A DNA stretch of 64,000 nucleotides from an archaeon. GTDB lineage: Archaea > Iainarchaeota > Iainarchaeia > Iainarchaeales > CSSED10-239. The notes beneath the pieces are model-generated. The model did not search any database and was not told the origin of the DNA. It saw nothing but the letters and a program-made list of their open reading frames with translations. Made by a program: the position numbers and the translations under genes. The stretch is from contig JALNXN010000004.1 of NCBI GenBank assembly GCA_023230325.1, forward strand, positions 3,898 through 67,897. The letters run 5' to 3'. Below, one piece after another: positions 1 to 7,559 of the stretch; the first letter of the stretch is position 1; the number at the start of each line of letters is the position of its first letter.

Positions 1-1
1 A

Positions 2-115
2 TATGGTCTTAACTCTGATTTTGTAAAGTTTGGAGCTCCTGCAAGAAGTGAAAGAACTGTTAAGTATAATCGCATTTTAGAAATAGAAAATAAAATTAAG
101 AAAGAAATTTCTTAA
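2..115 (+). CDS. eno: Enolase, C-terminal end (partial)
   Basis: The window opens inside a reading frame that ends at the TAA at 113-115 and gives 37 residues. The stretch [19 protein letters not shown] is the typical enolase C-terminus (consensus [19 protein letters not shown]), which holds part of the 2-phosphoglycerate site. Enolase converts 2-phosphoglycerate to phosphoenolpyruvate in glycolysis and gluconeogenesis. In many archaea eno lies in the uS9-RpoN-RpoK-eno-uS2 cluster. Here that cluster (29.9-31.2 kb) lacks it, so this copy appears relocated. Only the last tenth of the gene is visible. Confidence 0.85.
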   Translation, partial: YGLNSDFVKFGAPARSERTVKYNRILEIENKIKKEIS

Positions 116-168
116 TTTTAATTTTTCTTTTATTTATTTTTTATTTTTTTTTCTTAAAAGATTTATTT

Positions 169-336
169 CTATTTTTTTTTCAACATTGGAAGTCCAGTTC
201 TTGAATTTTCAATAACCTTATATCCATCTGGTAAATCAATACCATCCGTTTTGTCTTTTGAAAAATAGAACAGATGTCCTTTTTTATGTAAGTAATATGT
301 TGTTCCATTTTTTTTATTTACTTGTGAGTATACCAT
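169..336 (-). CDS. Small conserved archaeal protein, 55 aa
   Basis: A minus-strand frame starts at ATG 336 and ends at TAG 169-171. The 55-aa product begins MVYSQVNKKNGTTYYLHKKG, contains FYFSKD, and ends in NSRTGLPMLKKK. It has no signal peptide or membrane segment and is rich in Lys, Tyr and Gly. A GGGGGTTGAG stretch lies about 10 nt upstream of the start, a plausible ribosome-binding site. From memory, near-identical small proteins occur in Woesearchaeota, Pacearchaeota and Nanoarchaeota genomes, with unknown function. The compact composition and the ordered GTTYYLHKKG pattern argue for a real gene. The role is unknown and a nucleic-acid-binding function would be a guess. Confidence 0.75.
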   Translation of the reverse strand: MVYSQVNKKNGTTYYLHKKGHLFYFSKDKTDGIDLPDGYKVIENSRTGLPMLKKK

Positions 337-472
337 TTTTACTCAACCCCCTTTTTTTATATGTTTTATGTCTATAATATGTGATATTTACATCTTATTT
401 ATAAATCTATTATTTTTTATAGACTTTGGTTAATTTTTTAACTATAAGCTTTACCGATATCTTTATATAAAC

Positions 473-497
473 ATTTATAAATATATTTATTTATAAA
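473..497 (+). promoter_or_regulatory. TATA-box region for the gene at 530
   Basis: Two overlapping archaeal TATA-like elements are visible, ATTTATAAATA near 473 and TTTATAAAC near 488, 35-55 nt upstream of the start at 530. A GTGAT ribosome-binding site follows at about 519. This fits a short 5' leader. Inferred from sequence only. Confidence 0.5.
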
Positions 498-529
498 CTA
501 TATTAATAATTAAAGAGTGTGATTTAAAA

Positions 530-1372
530 ATGGCAGAAGACGATTCATTTGACATGACTGATGAACCAGTTAAAAAGTCTGGTTCTAAATTAAAATTAGA
601 AGGTATTATCCCAATCATAATAATTGTTGCGGTTATACTTTTAATTGTTTTTAAAACAAATTTAATTTCAAGTAGTGAAGGTATTTTTAAATCTTCAAGA
701 ACCTCAATCTTGGTGCTTGGTTCTCCTAGTCCAGAGTTTATAAGAGTTTTAAATGATGCAGAAAATAGAGACTTAATTAAGCAATTAAGATTTAGAACAA
801 TAGACAGTGTTCAACATAATCCTAAAGAATCATTTAAGGCATTTGATATTATAATTCTTGACCAAACTTTAAGTGCTGACAAGTCCATAACTAGAACTGT
901 TGGTGAAGCAATTAAGGGTTTTGTTCAAGCAGGTGGAAAATTAATTGTTGTTCTAAATTCTGGAATTGAAAGAACAGGAGATCCTTCTGTGATTGGTTGG
1001 AAAGCTACTTTTGGAGACATAATTCCAGTAACTTGTGATCCTTTAATCTACAGTATTCCTAGTTGTAAACAAAAGTTAATGGTGTCAGGTGTTATTTATT
1101 CAAATAGGTCTGATAGTAAACAAGGTGGATATAGGATAATGTATGGTATTGAGAAAGTTCCTGCATTAGAGTCTGCTGGATTATTACAAACAGAAACTTT
1201 TGCTGTTGGAATTGAAGGTAATGAGATTGCATATCTTGTAGATGCAAGAAGTGGAATGACTTATCCTGCAATTGTTGAAAAACCAATGCTTTTAGGAAAG
1301 GTTTTATATTTTAATTATAATCCTGGTCTTTCAGAAGCAATTTTTATAAATGCAATAAAATATTTGAAATAG
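530..1372 (+). CDS. Membrane-anchored protein of unknown function, GATase-like fold suspected
   Basis: This 280-aa protein has an acidic N-terminus, one strong transmembrane helix at about residues 25-44, and a roughly 230-residue soluble domain. The domain has an alternating beta-alpha pattern: ILVLGSPSPEF, a FDIIILDQTLS segment, then FVQAGGKLIVVLNSGI. This resembles the DUF4350 / class I glutamine-amidotransferase-like (ThuA-type) folds, where a strand ending in IILD is followed by a GGKLIVV strand. No catalytic Cys nucleophile is evident at the usual elbow, so an enzyme function is not supported. It has its own promoter and precedes the uL1 operon, from which a weak terminator separates it. 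Function unknown. Confidence 0.7.
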   Translation: MAEDDSFDMTDEPVKKSGSKLKLEGIIPIIIIVAVILLIVFKTNLISSSEGIFKSSRTSILVLGSPSPEFIRVLNDAENRDLIKQLRFRTIDSVQHNPKESFKAFDIIILDQTLSADKSITRTVGEAIKGFVQAGGKLIVVLNSGIERTGDPSVIGWKATFGDIIPVTCDPLIYSIPSCKQKLMVSGVIYSNRSDSKQGGYRIMYGIEKVPALESAGLLQTETFAVGIEGNEIAYLVDARSGMTYPAIVEKPMLLGKVLYFNYNPGLSEAIFINAIKYLK

Positions 1373-1390
1373 ATTTTGTTTAGAAAAGAG

Positions 1391-1416
1391 AGGTGGAAAA
1401 AACCTTTCCTTTTTAA
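1391..1416 (+). terminator. Possible terminator after the 530 gene
   Basis: A short AGGT/ACCT hairpin (1391-1394 with 1402-1405) is followed by a T-rich run at 1406-1415. The stem is weak. Archaeal termination often needs only the T-run, so this is a tentative call. Confidence 0.3.
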
Positions 1417-1519
1417 ATATTTTCTATTATATATTACTTAAGTATTAATAATAGCTCTTTCTAAAAAGAAGCTTTATTTTTCCGTTAAAACTGCCTAAGT
1501 GCAGGAGGTGCAAGTTATC

Positions 1520-2179
1520 TTGGATAAAAAACAAATAGAAAAAACAGTAAATGATTTGTTTGCAGATGCAAAGAAAAGAAATTTTGATGAATCTGTTGAG
1601 CTAATTATTACTTTTAAAAATCTAAATATAAAAAATAAAGACCATAGATATAATTTTTCTGTAATTGTACCAAATCCATTTTTATCAAAAGTAAGATCAG
1701 TTTATTTTTCTAAAGATAAAGATGCTGCTGTTCAATTGAAAGGAATAGTTGATAAGGTAATTGTAGAAGAAGAGATTTCTAAAATTTCTAAAAAAGATGC
1801 AAAAAAACTTGCTAATGAGTTTGATGTGTTTTTAGCAGAAGGTTCAGTAATGCTAGTTGTTGGAAAATTCTTAGGACAAAGTTTAAGTCCAAAAGGTAAA
1901 ATGCCACAAATAGCACCATTAAATGCTGATGCTGTAAAGAGTATATTAAAGTCAATGTTATCAAAGGTAGTTTTGTCTAATAAAAAAAATAAATCATCAG
2001 TTGCTATGCAGATTAAGATTGGTAAAAGAAGTCAAGATGCTGTAAAGATAGCAGAAAACACAATGGTTGTTTATAATTCTTTGATTGAGAAATTGCCTGC
2101 TGGTAAACAGAACATAAAAAGTATTTATTTTAAAACTACAATGAGCACACCCCATAAGCTTGGAGGTGAAAAGAAATGA
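1520..2179 (+). CDS. rpl1: Ribosomal protein uL1
   Basis: uL1 forms the mobile L1 stalk of the large subunit and helps release E-site tRNA. The 219-aa product has the archaeal N-terminus MDKKQIEKTV and the domain II signature GKFLGQSLSPKGKMPQ at about residues 120-135. I chose the TTG at 1520 because a GGAGGTG ribosome-binding site lies at 1503-1509, ten bases upstream. An in-frame GTG at 1499 would put that site inside the gene. The gene overlaps uL10 by 4 bases (ATGA), so they are translationally coupled. In archaea uL11 usually precedes uL1, but here it is absent. uL1 often represses its own operon, and no clear binding site is visible here. Confidence 0.93.
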   Translation: MDKKQIEKTVNDLFADAKKRNFDESVELIITFKNLNIKNKDHRYNFSVIVPNPFLSKVRSVYFSKDKDAAVQLKGIVDKVIVEEEISKISKKDAKKLANEFDVFLAEGSVMLVVGKFLGQSLSPKGKMPQIAPLNADAVKSILKSMLSKVVLSNKKNKSSVAMQIKIGKRSQDAVKIAENTMVVYNSLIEKLPAGKQNIKSIYFKTTMSTPHKLGGEKK

Positions 2180-2949
2180 CTAAGCATTTTAAAAATTGGA
2201 AAATTTCTCAATTTGAGGAACTATCAAAAGTAATTTCTGATTACAAGATTATTGGTATAGGTGATTTAGAGAATTTTCCTACAGATTTACTTCAAAAATT
2301 AAAAAAGAACCTTTCTGATGTTAAATTTAAAGTAACAAAAAGGAATGTGTTAAAAAGAGTTTTAGATGAAAAAGGTCACAAAGACTTAGCTGAGAAGTTA
2401 CCAAATCAACCTATACTAATTTTAACAAATGATAATGCTTTTGATCTATATCTACAAATTAAAAAAAGTAAAGCAAAATCTAAAGCAAAGATTGGAATGA
2501 TTTCAACTGTTGATGTTGTTGTTCCTGAAGGGGATACTGGTTTGCCTCCTGGACCTGCACTTTCTGATCTTAAAAAAGTTGGAATCAAGGTTCAAGTTAA
2601 AGGTCCTACAATCTATGTTACTAAAGATGCTGTTATTGCAAAAGTTGGAGAAGTAATTTCAAAGGATGTTGTAAACACTTTGTCTAAACTTGACATAAAA
2701 CCTTTTGAATTAATTTTAAACATTGTTGGAATTAAGGAAGGTAATTTAATTTATTCAAAGGAAGTTTTAGATGTTGATTCTAACGATGTATATAATAAGT
2801 TTATAAATGCTGTAAGATGCTCAATTAATTTAGGTGTTGAAATTGGTTATGTTACAAAGATGACAATTGAACCAATGGTAATGATGGCTGAATTGAAGGC
2901 AAAAGCTTTACAAACTGAAGTTGATAATAAAAATGGAGACAAAAAATAA
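2176..2949 (+). CDS. rplP0: Ribosomal stalk protein uL10 (P0), short C-terminus
   Basis: uL10 anchors the GTPase-activating stalk to 23S rRNA and carries P1 dimers. The 257-aa product has the rRNA-binding N-domain (FKVTKRNVLKRVL, about residues 55-70) and the archaeal insertion domain with PEGDTGLPPGPALSDLKKVGI. Archaeal P0 is usually about 320-345 aa, with three P1-binding helices and an acidic tail ending in a hydrophobic LFG-like motif. Here the protein stops after one or so helices with VDNKNGDKK and has no acidic tail. The gene overlaps uL1 and lies 22 bases before P1. The reading frame ends cleanly, so I see no frameshift. Confidence 0.93.
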   Translation: MTKHFKNWKISQFEELSKVISDYKIIGIGDLENFPTDLLQKLKKNLSDVKFKVTKRNVLKRVLDEKGHKDLAEKLPNQPILILTNDNAFDLYLQIKKSKAKSKAKIGMISTVDVVVPEGDTGLPPGPALSDLKKVGIKVQVKGPTIYVTKDAVIAKVGEVISKDVVNTLSKLDIKPFELILNIVGIKEGNLIYSKEVLDVDSNDVYNKFINAVRCSINLGVEIGYVTKMTIEPMVMMAELKAKALQTEVDNKNGDKK

Positions 2950-2971
2950 AAATTAAAAAAAGGTGAATTCT

Positions 2972-3262
2972 ATGGATTATATATACGCAGCATTATTATT
3001 ACATAATGCAAAAAAAGAAATAAATGAGAATAATTTAAAAAGTGTAATTTCTGCAGTAGGAATTGCTGTTGATGATGCAAAGATTAAAGGTTTAGTAGCA
3101 ACTTTAAAAGAAATTAATATTTCTGAAGCTATTGAAAAAGCATCTATGCCTGTTGCATCTGCACCAGTTGAAGCTGCTGCTGAAAAGAAAGAAGAAGTTG
3201 AAGAAGTTCCAGAAGTAACTGAAGAAGCTGCTGCTGAAGGTCTTGGTTCTTTATTTGGTTAA
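2972..3262 (+). CDS. rpl12: Ribosomal protein P1 (archaeal L12)
   Basis: P1 dimers hang from uL10 and recruit translational GTPases through their C-terminal tail. The 96-aa product has the family start [17 protein letters not shown], a helical dimer domain (to about residue 60), an Ala/Glu-rich hinge and the terminal motif GLGSLFG that contacts elongation factors. I chose ATG 2972 because AGGTGA sits 7 bases upstream. The in-frame GTG at 2963 falls within that site. It is the last gene of the uL1-uL10-P1 operon. Its intact tail contrasts with the missing tail of the uL10 partner. Confidence 0.95.
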   Translation: MDYIYAALLLHNAKKEINENNLKSVISAVGIAVDDAKIKGLVATLKEINISEAIEKASMPVASAPVEAAAEKKEEVEEVPEVTEEAAAEGLGSLFG

Positions 3263-3300
3263 AGGACTTTTTTCTTTTTCCTTTTATTTTTTCTTTTAAT
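3263..3300 (+). terminator. T-rich terminator of the stalk operon
   Basis: Directly after the P1 stop codon come repeated T-runs (TTTTTTCTTTTTCC, then TTTTATTTTTTCTTTT). Such tracts end transcription in archaea without a hairpin. Inferred. Confidence 0.45.
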
Positions 3301-3408
3301 TCCTAATTTTTATTTTTTATAATTTTTTACAAAAATACATTCTTACACACGCTAATTCTGTCTCTAAACAACATATGTTTATAAATATTATGGGGGTATA
3401 ATTAAGTT

Positions 3409-3588
3409 ATGCCTCCAAGAAAACCAAATAATAAATCAAAAAAACCTGTTGGAAAAACCTATAGTACAAAGTTACGTCTGCAAGATGTGCCTGATGCTGT
3501 AAAATTTGGTGATCGAGAAACTAATAGAAAGATTGTTAGAGCTTTTAGAAGATTAACAAAAAAGAAGATTGACACTAGTAAAAAATAA
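3409..3588 (+). CDS. Small basic hypothetical protein, 59 aa
   Basis: This short frame fills the gap between P1 and the Hef helicase. It starts at ATG 3409, after a GGGGGT element at 3392-3397 and a TATA-like TTTATAAATA at about 3379, and ends at TAA 3586-3588. The product begins MPPRKPNNKSKKPVGKTYST and ends in RAFRRLTKKKIDTSKK. It is strongly basic, with no signal or membrane segment. The spaced promoter, ribosome-binding site and composition suggest a real gene, possibly a nucleic-acid-binding peptide. I do not recognise the family. There are no other supporting motifs. Confidence 0.55.
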   Translation: MPPRKPNNKSKKPVGKTYSTKLRLQDVPDAVKFGDRETNRKIVRAFRRLTKKKIDTSKK

Positions 3589-3665
3589 TTATCAAACAAT
3601 AGATCTTTCTTGGTCAACAACCTCCAAAAGCCTTTAAAATCATTGTCTATATTATATTTCTAATT

Positions 3666-5240
3666 ATGCAAGAAAATATAGAATATATTGAACATAAATT
3701 TATAAAACCAAGGAGTGTTCAAAAAAGACTTTATCAAGAATTGTTAACTGCTAAGGCTATTGATGACTCTACATTGGTTGTTGCTCCCACAGGCTTAGGT
3801 AAAACAATTGTTGCTGTACTATTAATTGCTCACACTTATTCTTTTAAAAAAAACATTCTATTTTTAGCTCCAACTAAACCTTTAGTTGTTCAACATAAAA
3901 GGTCTTTAGATAAACTTTTAAATATTGAAGAAGAAAACATTATTCTTCTTACTGGACAAGTTCCAAAAAATAAAAGAAAAGAAATTTATAAAAACTTAGG
4001 GAGAATAATTTGCGCAACCCCACAAACAATTAACAATGACATTAAATTTAAATTAATTAATTTTAATGATTTTAATTTAATTATTTTTGATGAAGCCCAT
4101 AGGGCAATTGGAGATTATGCATATGTAAACATCTCTTCGTTTTTTCCTAGAGAGATTAAAAGACTTGCATTGACTGCTTCTCCTGGAGGGAACAGACAAA
4201 AAATTGAAGAAGTTGCAAATAACTTAAAAGTAAATCATATAGAGATTAGAACTGAAGATGATCTTGACGTCGTTGACTTTGTAAAAGGTGTTGATATAGA
4301 AACTATCTTTACAGAACTAGACAACACCTCTAAACAAATATCTAAAATCTTTACTGAATTTATTGAAAAAAAGATTTCTTTTTTAAGAAAACTAAATTTA
4401 AAAATTCCTTCCAACTACACAAAAAAACAAATGCTGATGGTCCAAGCTCAGATTTTTGAAAGACTTAAAAAAAATAAAAACAATATTCTTTTTTTAGGAA
4501 TTGCAAACATTACACTTATCCTAAAGGTCTATCATGCAAAAGAGTTAATTGAAACCCAGGGTTTTTTACCTCTTAAAAATTATATTGATAATTTATTTTT
4601 GGAAAGTAAACTTCCTAAGGCAAAATTGACTTTAAAAAATTTTGTTAACTCAAAAGAGATTCTTGAAGTTTATAAATTATTATTAAATAATAAAGAGGTC
4701 TATTCAAAAGACAAATTATTATTAAATATTTTAGAAAATTACATTAAAGATAATCCAAAATCTAGAATCCTAATTTTTAATAACTTTAGAGACACAGCAA
4801 ATCATCTTGTCTCAATCTTAAATAAAAATAAATTAATTAAAAGCACACGATTTGTTGGACAAGCAACTCGTAGTCAAGCAGATAAAGGATTAAGTCAAAA
4901 AGAACAAATTGAAATTATTTCAGATTTTAAGAAAGGTGTGTTTAATGCTCTTGTGTGTACTTCTGTAGGTGAAGAAGGTTTAGACATTCCTTCTGTAGAC
5001 TTAGTTATTTTTTATGATGCTGTAGCTTCAGAGATAAGAGCTATTCAGAGAAGAGGGCGAACAGGAAGGTTTAGTGTTGGCAAAGTAATTTTATTATTAA
5101 ACAAAGACACAATTGATGAACATTATTATTGGGTATCAATCAATAAAGAAAAAAAAATGAAATCTGTTTTAAAAAATTACCACACCTACAAGCCACGCAA
5201 AAAAAAATCACAAAGTACTTTAAATGATTTTTTTAAATAA
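3666..5240 (+). CDS. Hef-type DEAH helicase (helicase half only), with PIP box
   Basis: Hef (the archaeal FANCM homologue) remodels stalled replication forks. Here only the helicase half is present, 524 aa. Visible motifs are Walker A PTGLGKT (41-47), DEAH (142-145), TASPGG (170-175), an insert domain at about 210-340, a helicase C-domain with EEGLD (436-440), and motif VI QRRGRTGR (461-468). The protein ends in QSTLNDFF (516-523), a canonical PCNA-interacting QxxLxxFF motif. Euryarchaeal Hef continues into an XPF nuclease, but here the nuclease is the separate gene at 5772. Both are plus strand with one gene between. A stand-alone Mph1/FANCM helicase is the same functional idea. Confidence 0.92.
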   Translation: MQENIEYIEHKFIKPRSVQKRLYQELLTAKAIDDSTLVVAPTGLGKTIVAVLLIAHTYSFKKNILFLAPTKPLVVQHKRSLDKLLNIEEENIILLTGQVPKNKRKEIYKNLGRIICATPQTINNDIKFKLINFNDFNLIIFDEAHRAIGDYAYVNISSFFPREIKRLALTASPGGNRQKIEEVANNLKVNHIEIRTEDDLDVVDFVKGVDIETIFTELDNTSKQISKIFTEFIEKKISFLRKLNLKIPSNYTKKQMLMVQAQIFERLKKNKNNILFLGIANITLILKVYHAKELIETQGFLPLKNYIDNLFLESKLPKAKLTLKNFVNSKEILEVYKLLLNNKEVYSKDKLLLNILENYIKDNPKSRILIFNNFRDTANHLVSILNKNKLIKSTRFVGQATRSQADKGLSQKEQIEIISDFKKGVFNALVCTSVGEEGLDIPSVDLVIFYDAVASEIRAIQRRGRTGRFSVGKVILLLNKDTIDEHYYWVSINKEKKMKSVLKNYHTYKPRKKKSQSTLNDFFK

Positions 5241-5282
5241 CTATATGTTTTAAAATAAAAAATTTGTGAGGTAAAATAAAAG

Positions 5283-5744
5283 ATGATTAGCTTTATAGAT
5301 TTTCTAGTAATTGCAAAAAAGAATACTTATGCTTCCTCTAGACTAACTGATTTTTTAAATAAAGATGGGTCAAAAGAATTAGTCTACGAACAGGATAATT
5401 ATAAGTATGTAGATAGATATTATGGATATAATCCATTTATTGGTCAAGAGATTGTTTTTGAAAATAATAATTGTATTTGGGGTTTAAATTATTTTGGAGA
5501 GGTCTTACAATCAGAAATTTTTGAAAAAGAAGTTTATTCTTTTTTAAAATCTGCACTTTTAAAAATAGAAAACAGATCTCCTTTAAGAGGCCCCAACTAT
5601 TATAAAGAAAATAATTTAGAATATTTTTCCCAAAGCCTAGGAGATGTTAATAGATTTTCAGGAAAAGAATATGTTGATTATAAGGGAAAAACTATTTACA
5701 GGGGTTTATTTTCTGGTGGGATAATTAGAAAAAAATTAATTTAA
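5283..5744 (+). CDS. DUF5680 domain protein
   Basis: This 153-aa soluble protein matches my memory of the DUF5680 family. The features are an N-terminal FLVIAKKNTYAS, then DGSKELVYEQDNYKYVDRYY, YNPFIGQEIVFEN, IWGLNYFGEV, and a C-terminal YRGLFSGGIIRKK. No catalytic residues are known for this family, so I assign no function. A GTGAGGT element lies about 10 bases upstream of the start. The gene sits between the helicase and nuclease halves of Hef, 42 bases after the first and 27 before the second, so all three are likely cotranscribed. Whether this position means a functional link is unknown. Confidence 0.8.
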   Translation: MISFIDFLVIAKKNTYASSRLTDFLNKDGSKELVYEQDNYKYVDRYYGYNPFIGQEIVFENNNCIWGLNYFGEVLQSEIFEKEVYSFLKSALLKIENRSPLRGPNYYKENNLEYFSQSLGDVNRFSGKEYVDYKGKTIYRGLFSGGIIRKKLI

Positions 5745-5771
5745 AAATGCTCTTTTTAAAGTGATAATTAC

Positions 5772-6461
5772 ATGAGTTCAAAAAAAATAACAGTTGTTTG
5801 TGATCAAAGAGAGCTTGCAAGTCAAGTTATCTTAGAATTAAGAAATCTAAAATCAGAAGAAGTTGATGTGTGTGTAACCTTAGAGCAATTGAAAGTTGGG
5901 GACTATCAAATCACTAACGAAATTGTTATTGAGAGAAAGACTCTTTCTGATCTTGAAGCTTCAATCATTGATGGTAGAATATTTTCTCAATTACAAGATC
6001 TTTTAAAAATTCCAAAACCCTGTTTAATTATTGAAGGAGATTTTAATTTAATTAAAAATAATAAAAGTAGAATAAATAAAAATGCAATAATCAGCCTAAT
6101 AACAACAATTGGTCTAAATTATAAGATTCCAGTTTTCTTCACAAAAAATCAAAAAGAAACTGCAGAATATCTTTACATAATTTCTAAAAGAGAACAACTT
6201 GGAAATGGGAATCGTTCTTTTAAAGTAAGATATTCAAAAACCAAAATGAACTTTTCAAAAAGACAATTGTTTATTTTAGAGTCTTTCCCTGACATTGGTC
6301 CAACTCTTGCCAAGTCAATTTTAAATCATTTTAAAACAATTAAAAATGTTGCAAACGCAAGTGTAGAAGACTTACAGAAGGTTTCTAAGCTTGGTCCAAA
6401 GACAGCAACAAAATTAAAATATTTGTTTGAAAGAACTTTTGGGGATTGTAAAGAGCTTTAA
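5772..6461 (+). CDS. XPF/Hef-type structure-specific nuclease (separate gene)
   Basis: A 229-aa ERCC4/XPF nuclease that cuts branched DNA such as forks and flaps. The active-site signature GDxnERKxxxD is complete: G43 D44, then E54 R55 K56 and D60. After the nuclease fold a tandem helix-hairpin-helix region spans about residues 172-225 (FPDIGPTLAKSIL, then SKLGPKTATKLKYL), which binds DNA and dimerises. The start follows GTGAT at 5761. It is the second half of a Hef that is normally one polypeptide in Euryarchaeota, and the helicase is at 3666. Crenarchaeal and thaumarchaeal XPF nucleases also lack helicases but carry a PCNA motif. Here the PIP box is on the helicase gene. Confidence 0.92.
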   Translation: MSSKKITVVCDQRELASQVILELRNLKSEEVDVCVTLEQLKVGDYQITNEIVIERKTLSDLEASIIDGRIFSQLQDLLKIPKPCLIIEGDFNLIKNNKSRINKNAIISLITTIGLNYKIPVFFTKNQKETAEYLYIISKREQLGNGNRSFKVRYSKTKMNFSKRQLFILESFPDIGPTLAKSILNHFKTIKNVANASVEDLQKVSKLGPKTATKLKYLFERTFGDCKEL

Positions 6462-6568
6462 TTTTTATTTTAGAACTTTGATTTTATTTTCAAATTAAAA
6501 TTAAGATAAAATTCAAATCATAAAAAAATTAAGATCAAGACAATTTTTTAATCAACTAAAAATTTAGA

Positions 6569-7099
6569 TTAAGACATCTTCTCTATAACTTTATTCTCTA
6601 CATCTGCATCTAAACCTACATCAGAAATTTTATAAAGTTCAAGAACTTCTTTTTTATTAAATTCAATTTCATTTATTTTAATTTCTTCTATACCCAATTC
6701 CTTTTTAATTTTATTAATCTCTTTAGAGTCAATTTTATTTTCTGACAAGGTAATTAAAAACACATTCTTATTATTTCCATTTTTTAAAAACCAATTTTTA
6801 GAAATTCTATTAATTTGATCTGTTGCACACAAAGTAAGAATAATCTCATTCCATAAGCTTTTAGAAACATTAATTTTCTCCAGAAACTTGTTCTTTGCAA
6901 CAAAGACAGCCCATTTAAGTTGTTCTAAACTAAATATTTTGTAGTTTGGAATAACTATTAGGTTAGTTTTTGATTTTTGAGATTTTTTTGCTCTTTCAAT
7001 TCTTTTTAAATAGTTTTCTATATCATTAATATCTATAGAGCAATATATTATGTTTAGAAAATAGCTCTTTTTATTAGTTTTAAAAATGTATGTTTTCAT
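6569..7099 (-). CDS. cgi121: KEOPS complex subunit Cgi121 (probable)
   Basis: The 176-aa product lies divergently from eS8. The core segment IFSLEQLKWAVFVAKNKFLE, followed by NVSKSLWNEIILTLCATDQINRI, fits Cgi121. That family has a helix for Bud32 contact and an 'isksl-E-llylsgtrqI' block that helps bind tRNA. KEOPS makes N6-threonylcarbamoyladenosine on ANN-decoding tRNAs, and Cgi121 recruits the tRNA 3' end. The C-terminal third (residues 125-176) is charged and shares little with the family. No other KEOPS subunit is in the window. The assignment rests on pattern only. A diverged unrelated helical protein is the alternative. Confidence 0.65.
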   Translation of the reverse strand: MKTYIFKTNKKSYFLNIIYCSIDINDIENYLKRIERAKKSQKSKTNLIVIPNYKIFSLEQLKWAVFVAKNKFLEKINVSKSLWNEIILTLCATDQINRISKNWFLKNGNNKNVFLITLSENKIDSKEINKIKKELGIEEIKINEIEFNKKEVLELYKISDVGLDADVENKVIEKMS

Positions 7100-7155
7100 T
7101 AATATATATTTAATCTATAAATTTATAAAATGTTTTAAGATGATGGTGATCAAAA

Positions 7156-7551
7156 ATGGTTGAATGGAAAAAAAAATCAAGAAGAAAAGCAACTGGTGGA
7201 ATTAATAATTCTGTTAATGCAAAAACAAAATCTTTAAGTGACAGAGGTGGAACCTTTTCAAAAACAGTAGTTGATGATAATCAAAAGATATACAAGGTTA
7301 GAACAATTGGTGGTAACCAGAAAGTAAAGATTGCAAAAGCACAAACTGCAATTGTTTCAGACTCTACAAAAACAGTTAAAGCAAAAATTTTAAATGTTGT
7401 AGAAAATTCTGCAAACAAACACTTTGTTAGACAAAAGGTAATAACCAAAGGTGCAATTATAAAAGTTGAGATTGATGGTAAAGAACAGAGTGCAAAAGTA
7501 ACTTCTAGACCAGGGCAATCAGGACAAATCTCTGCAATTTTAATAAAATAA
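7156..7551 (+). CDS. rps8e: Ribosomal protein eS8
   Basis: A small-subunit protein shared by archaea and eukaryotes that binds 16S rRNA at the body. The 131-aa product has the archaeal N-terminus VEWKKKSRRKATGG, the core KVRTIGGNQKVKIAKA, and the C-terminal VTSRPGQSGQISAIL, all typical of eS8 at a normal length. GGTGAT at 7144 lies a few bases upstream of ATG 7156. An archaeosortase-like gene follows after 8 bases, so the two probably share a transcript, although their functions look unrelated. A TATA-like TTTATAAAA lies at about 7120. Confidence 0.95.
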   Translation: MVEWKKKSRRKATGGINNSVNAKTKSLSDRGGTFSKTVVDDNQKIYKVRTIGGNQKVKIAKAQTAIVSDSTKTVKAKILNVVENSANKHFVRQKVITKGAIIKVEIDGKEQSAKVTSRPGQSGQISAILIK

Positions 7552-7559
7552 AAGAAGGC

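Noticed and set aside
5240..5772. Hef split as a frameshift or sequencing error
   Set aside because: A complete, recognisable gene with its own ribosome-binding site lies between the halves, and both halves start with good signals, so a single base error cannot explain it.
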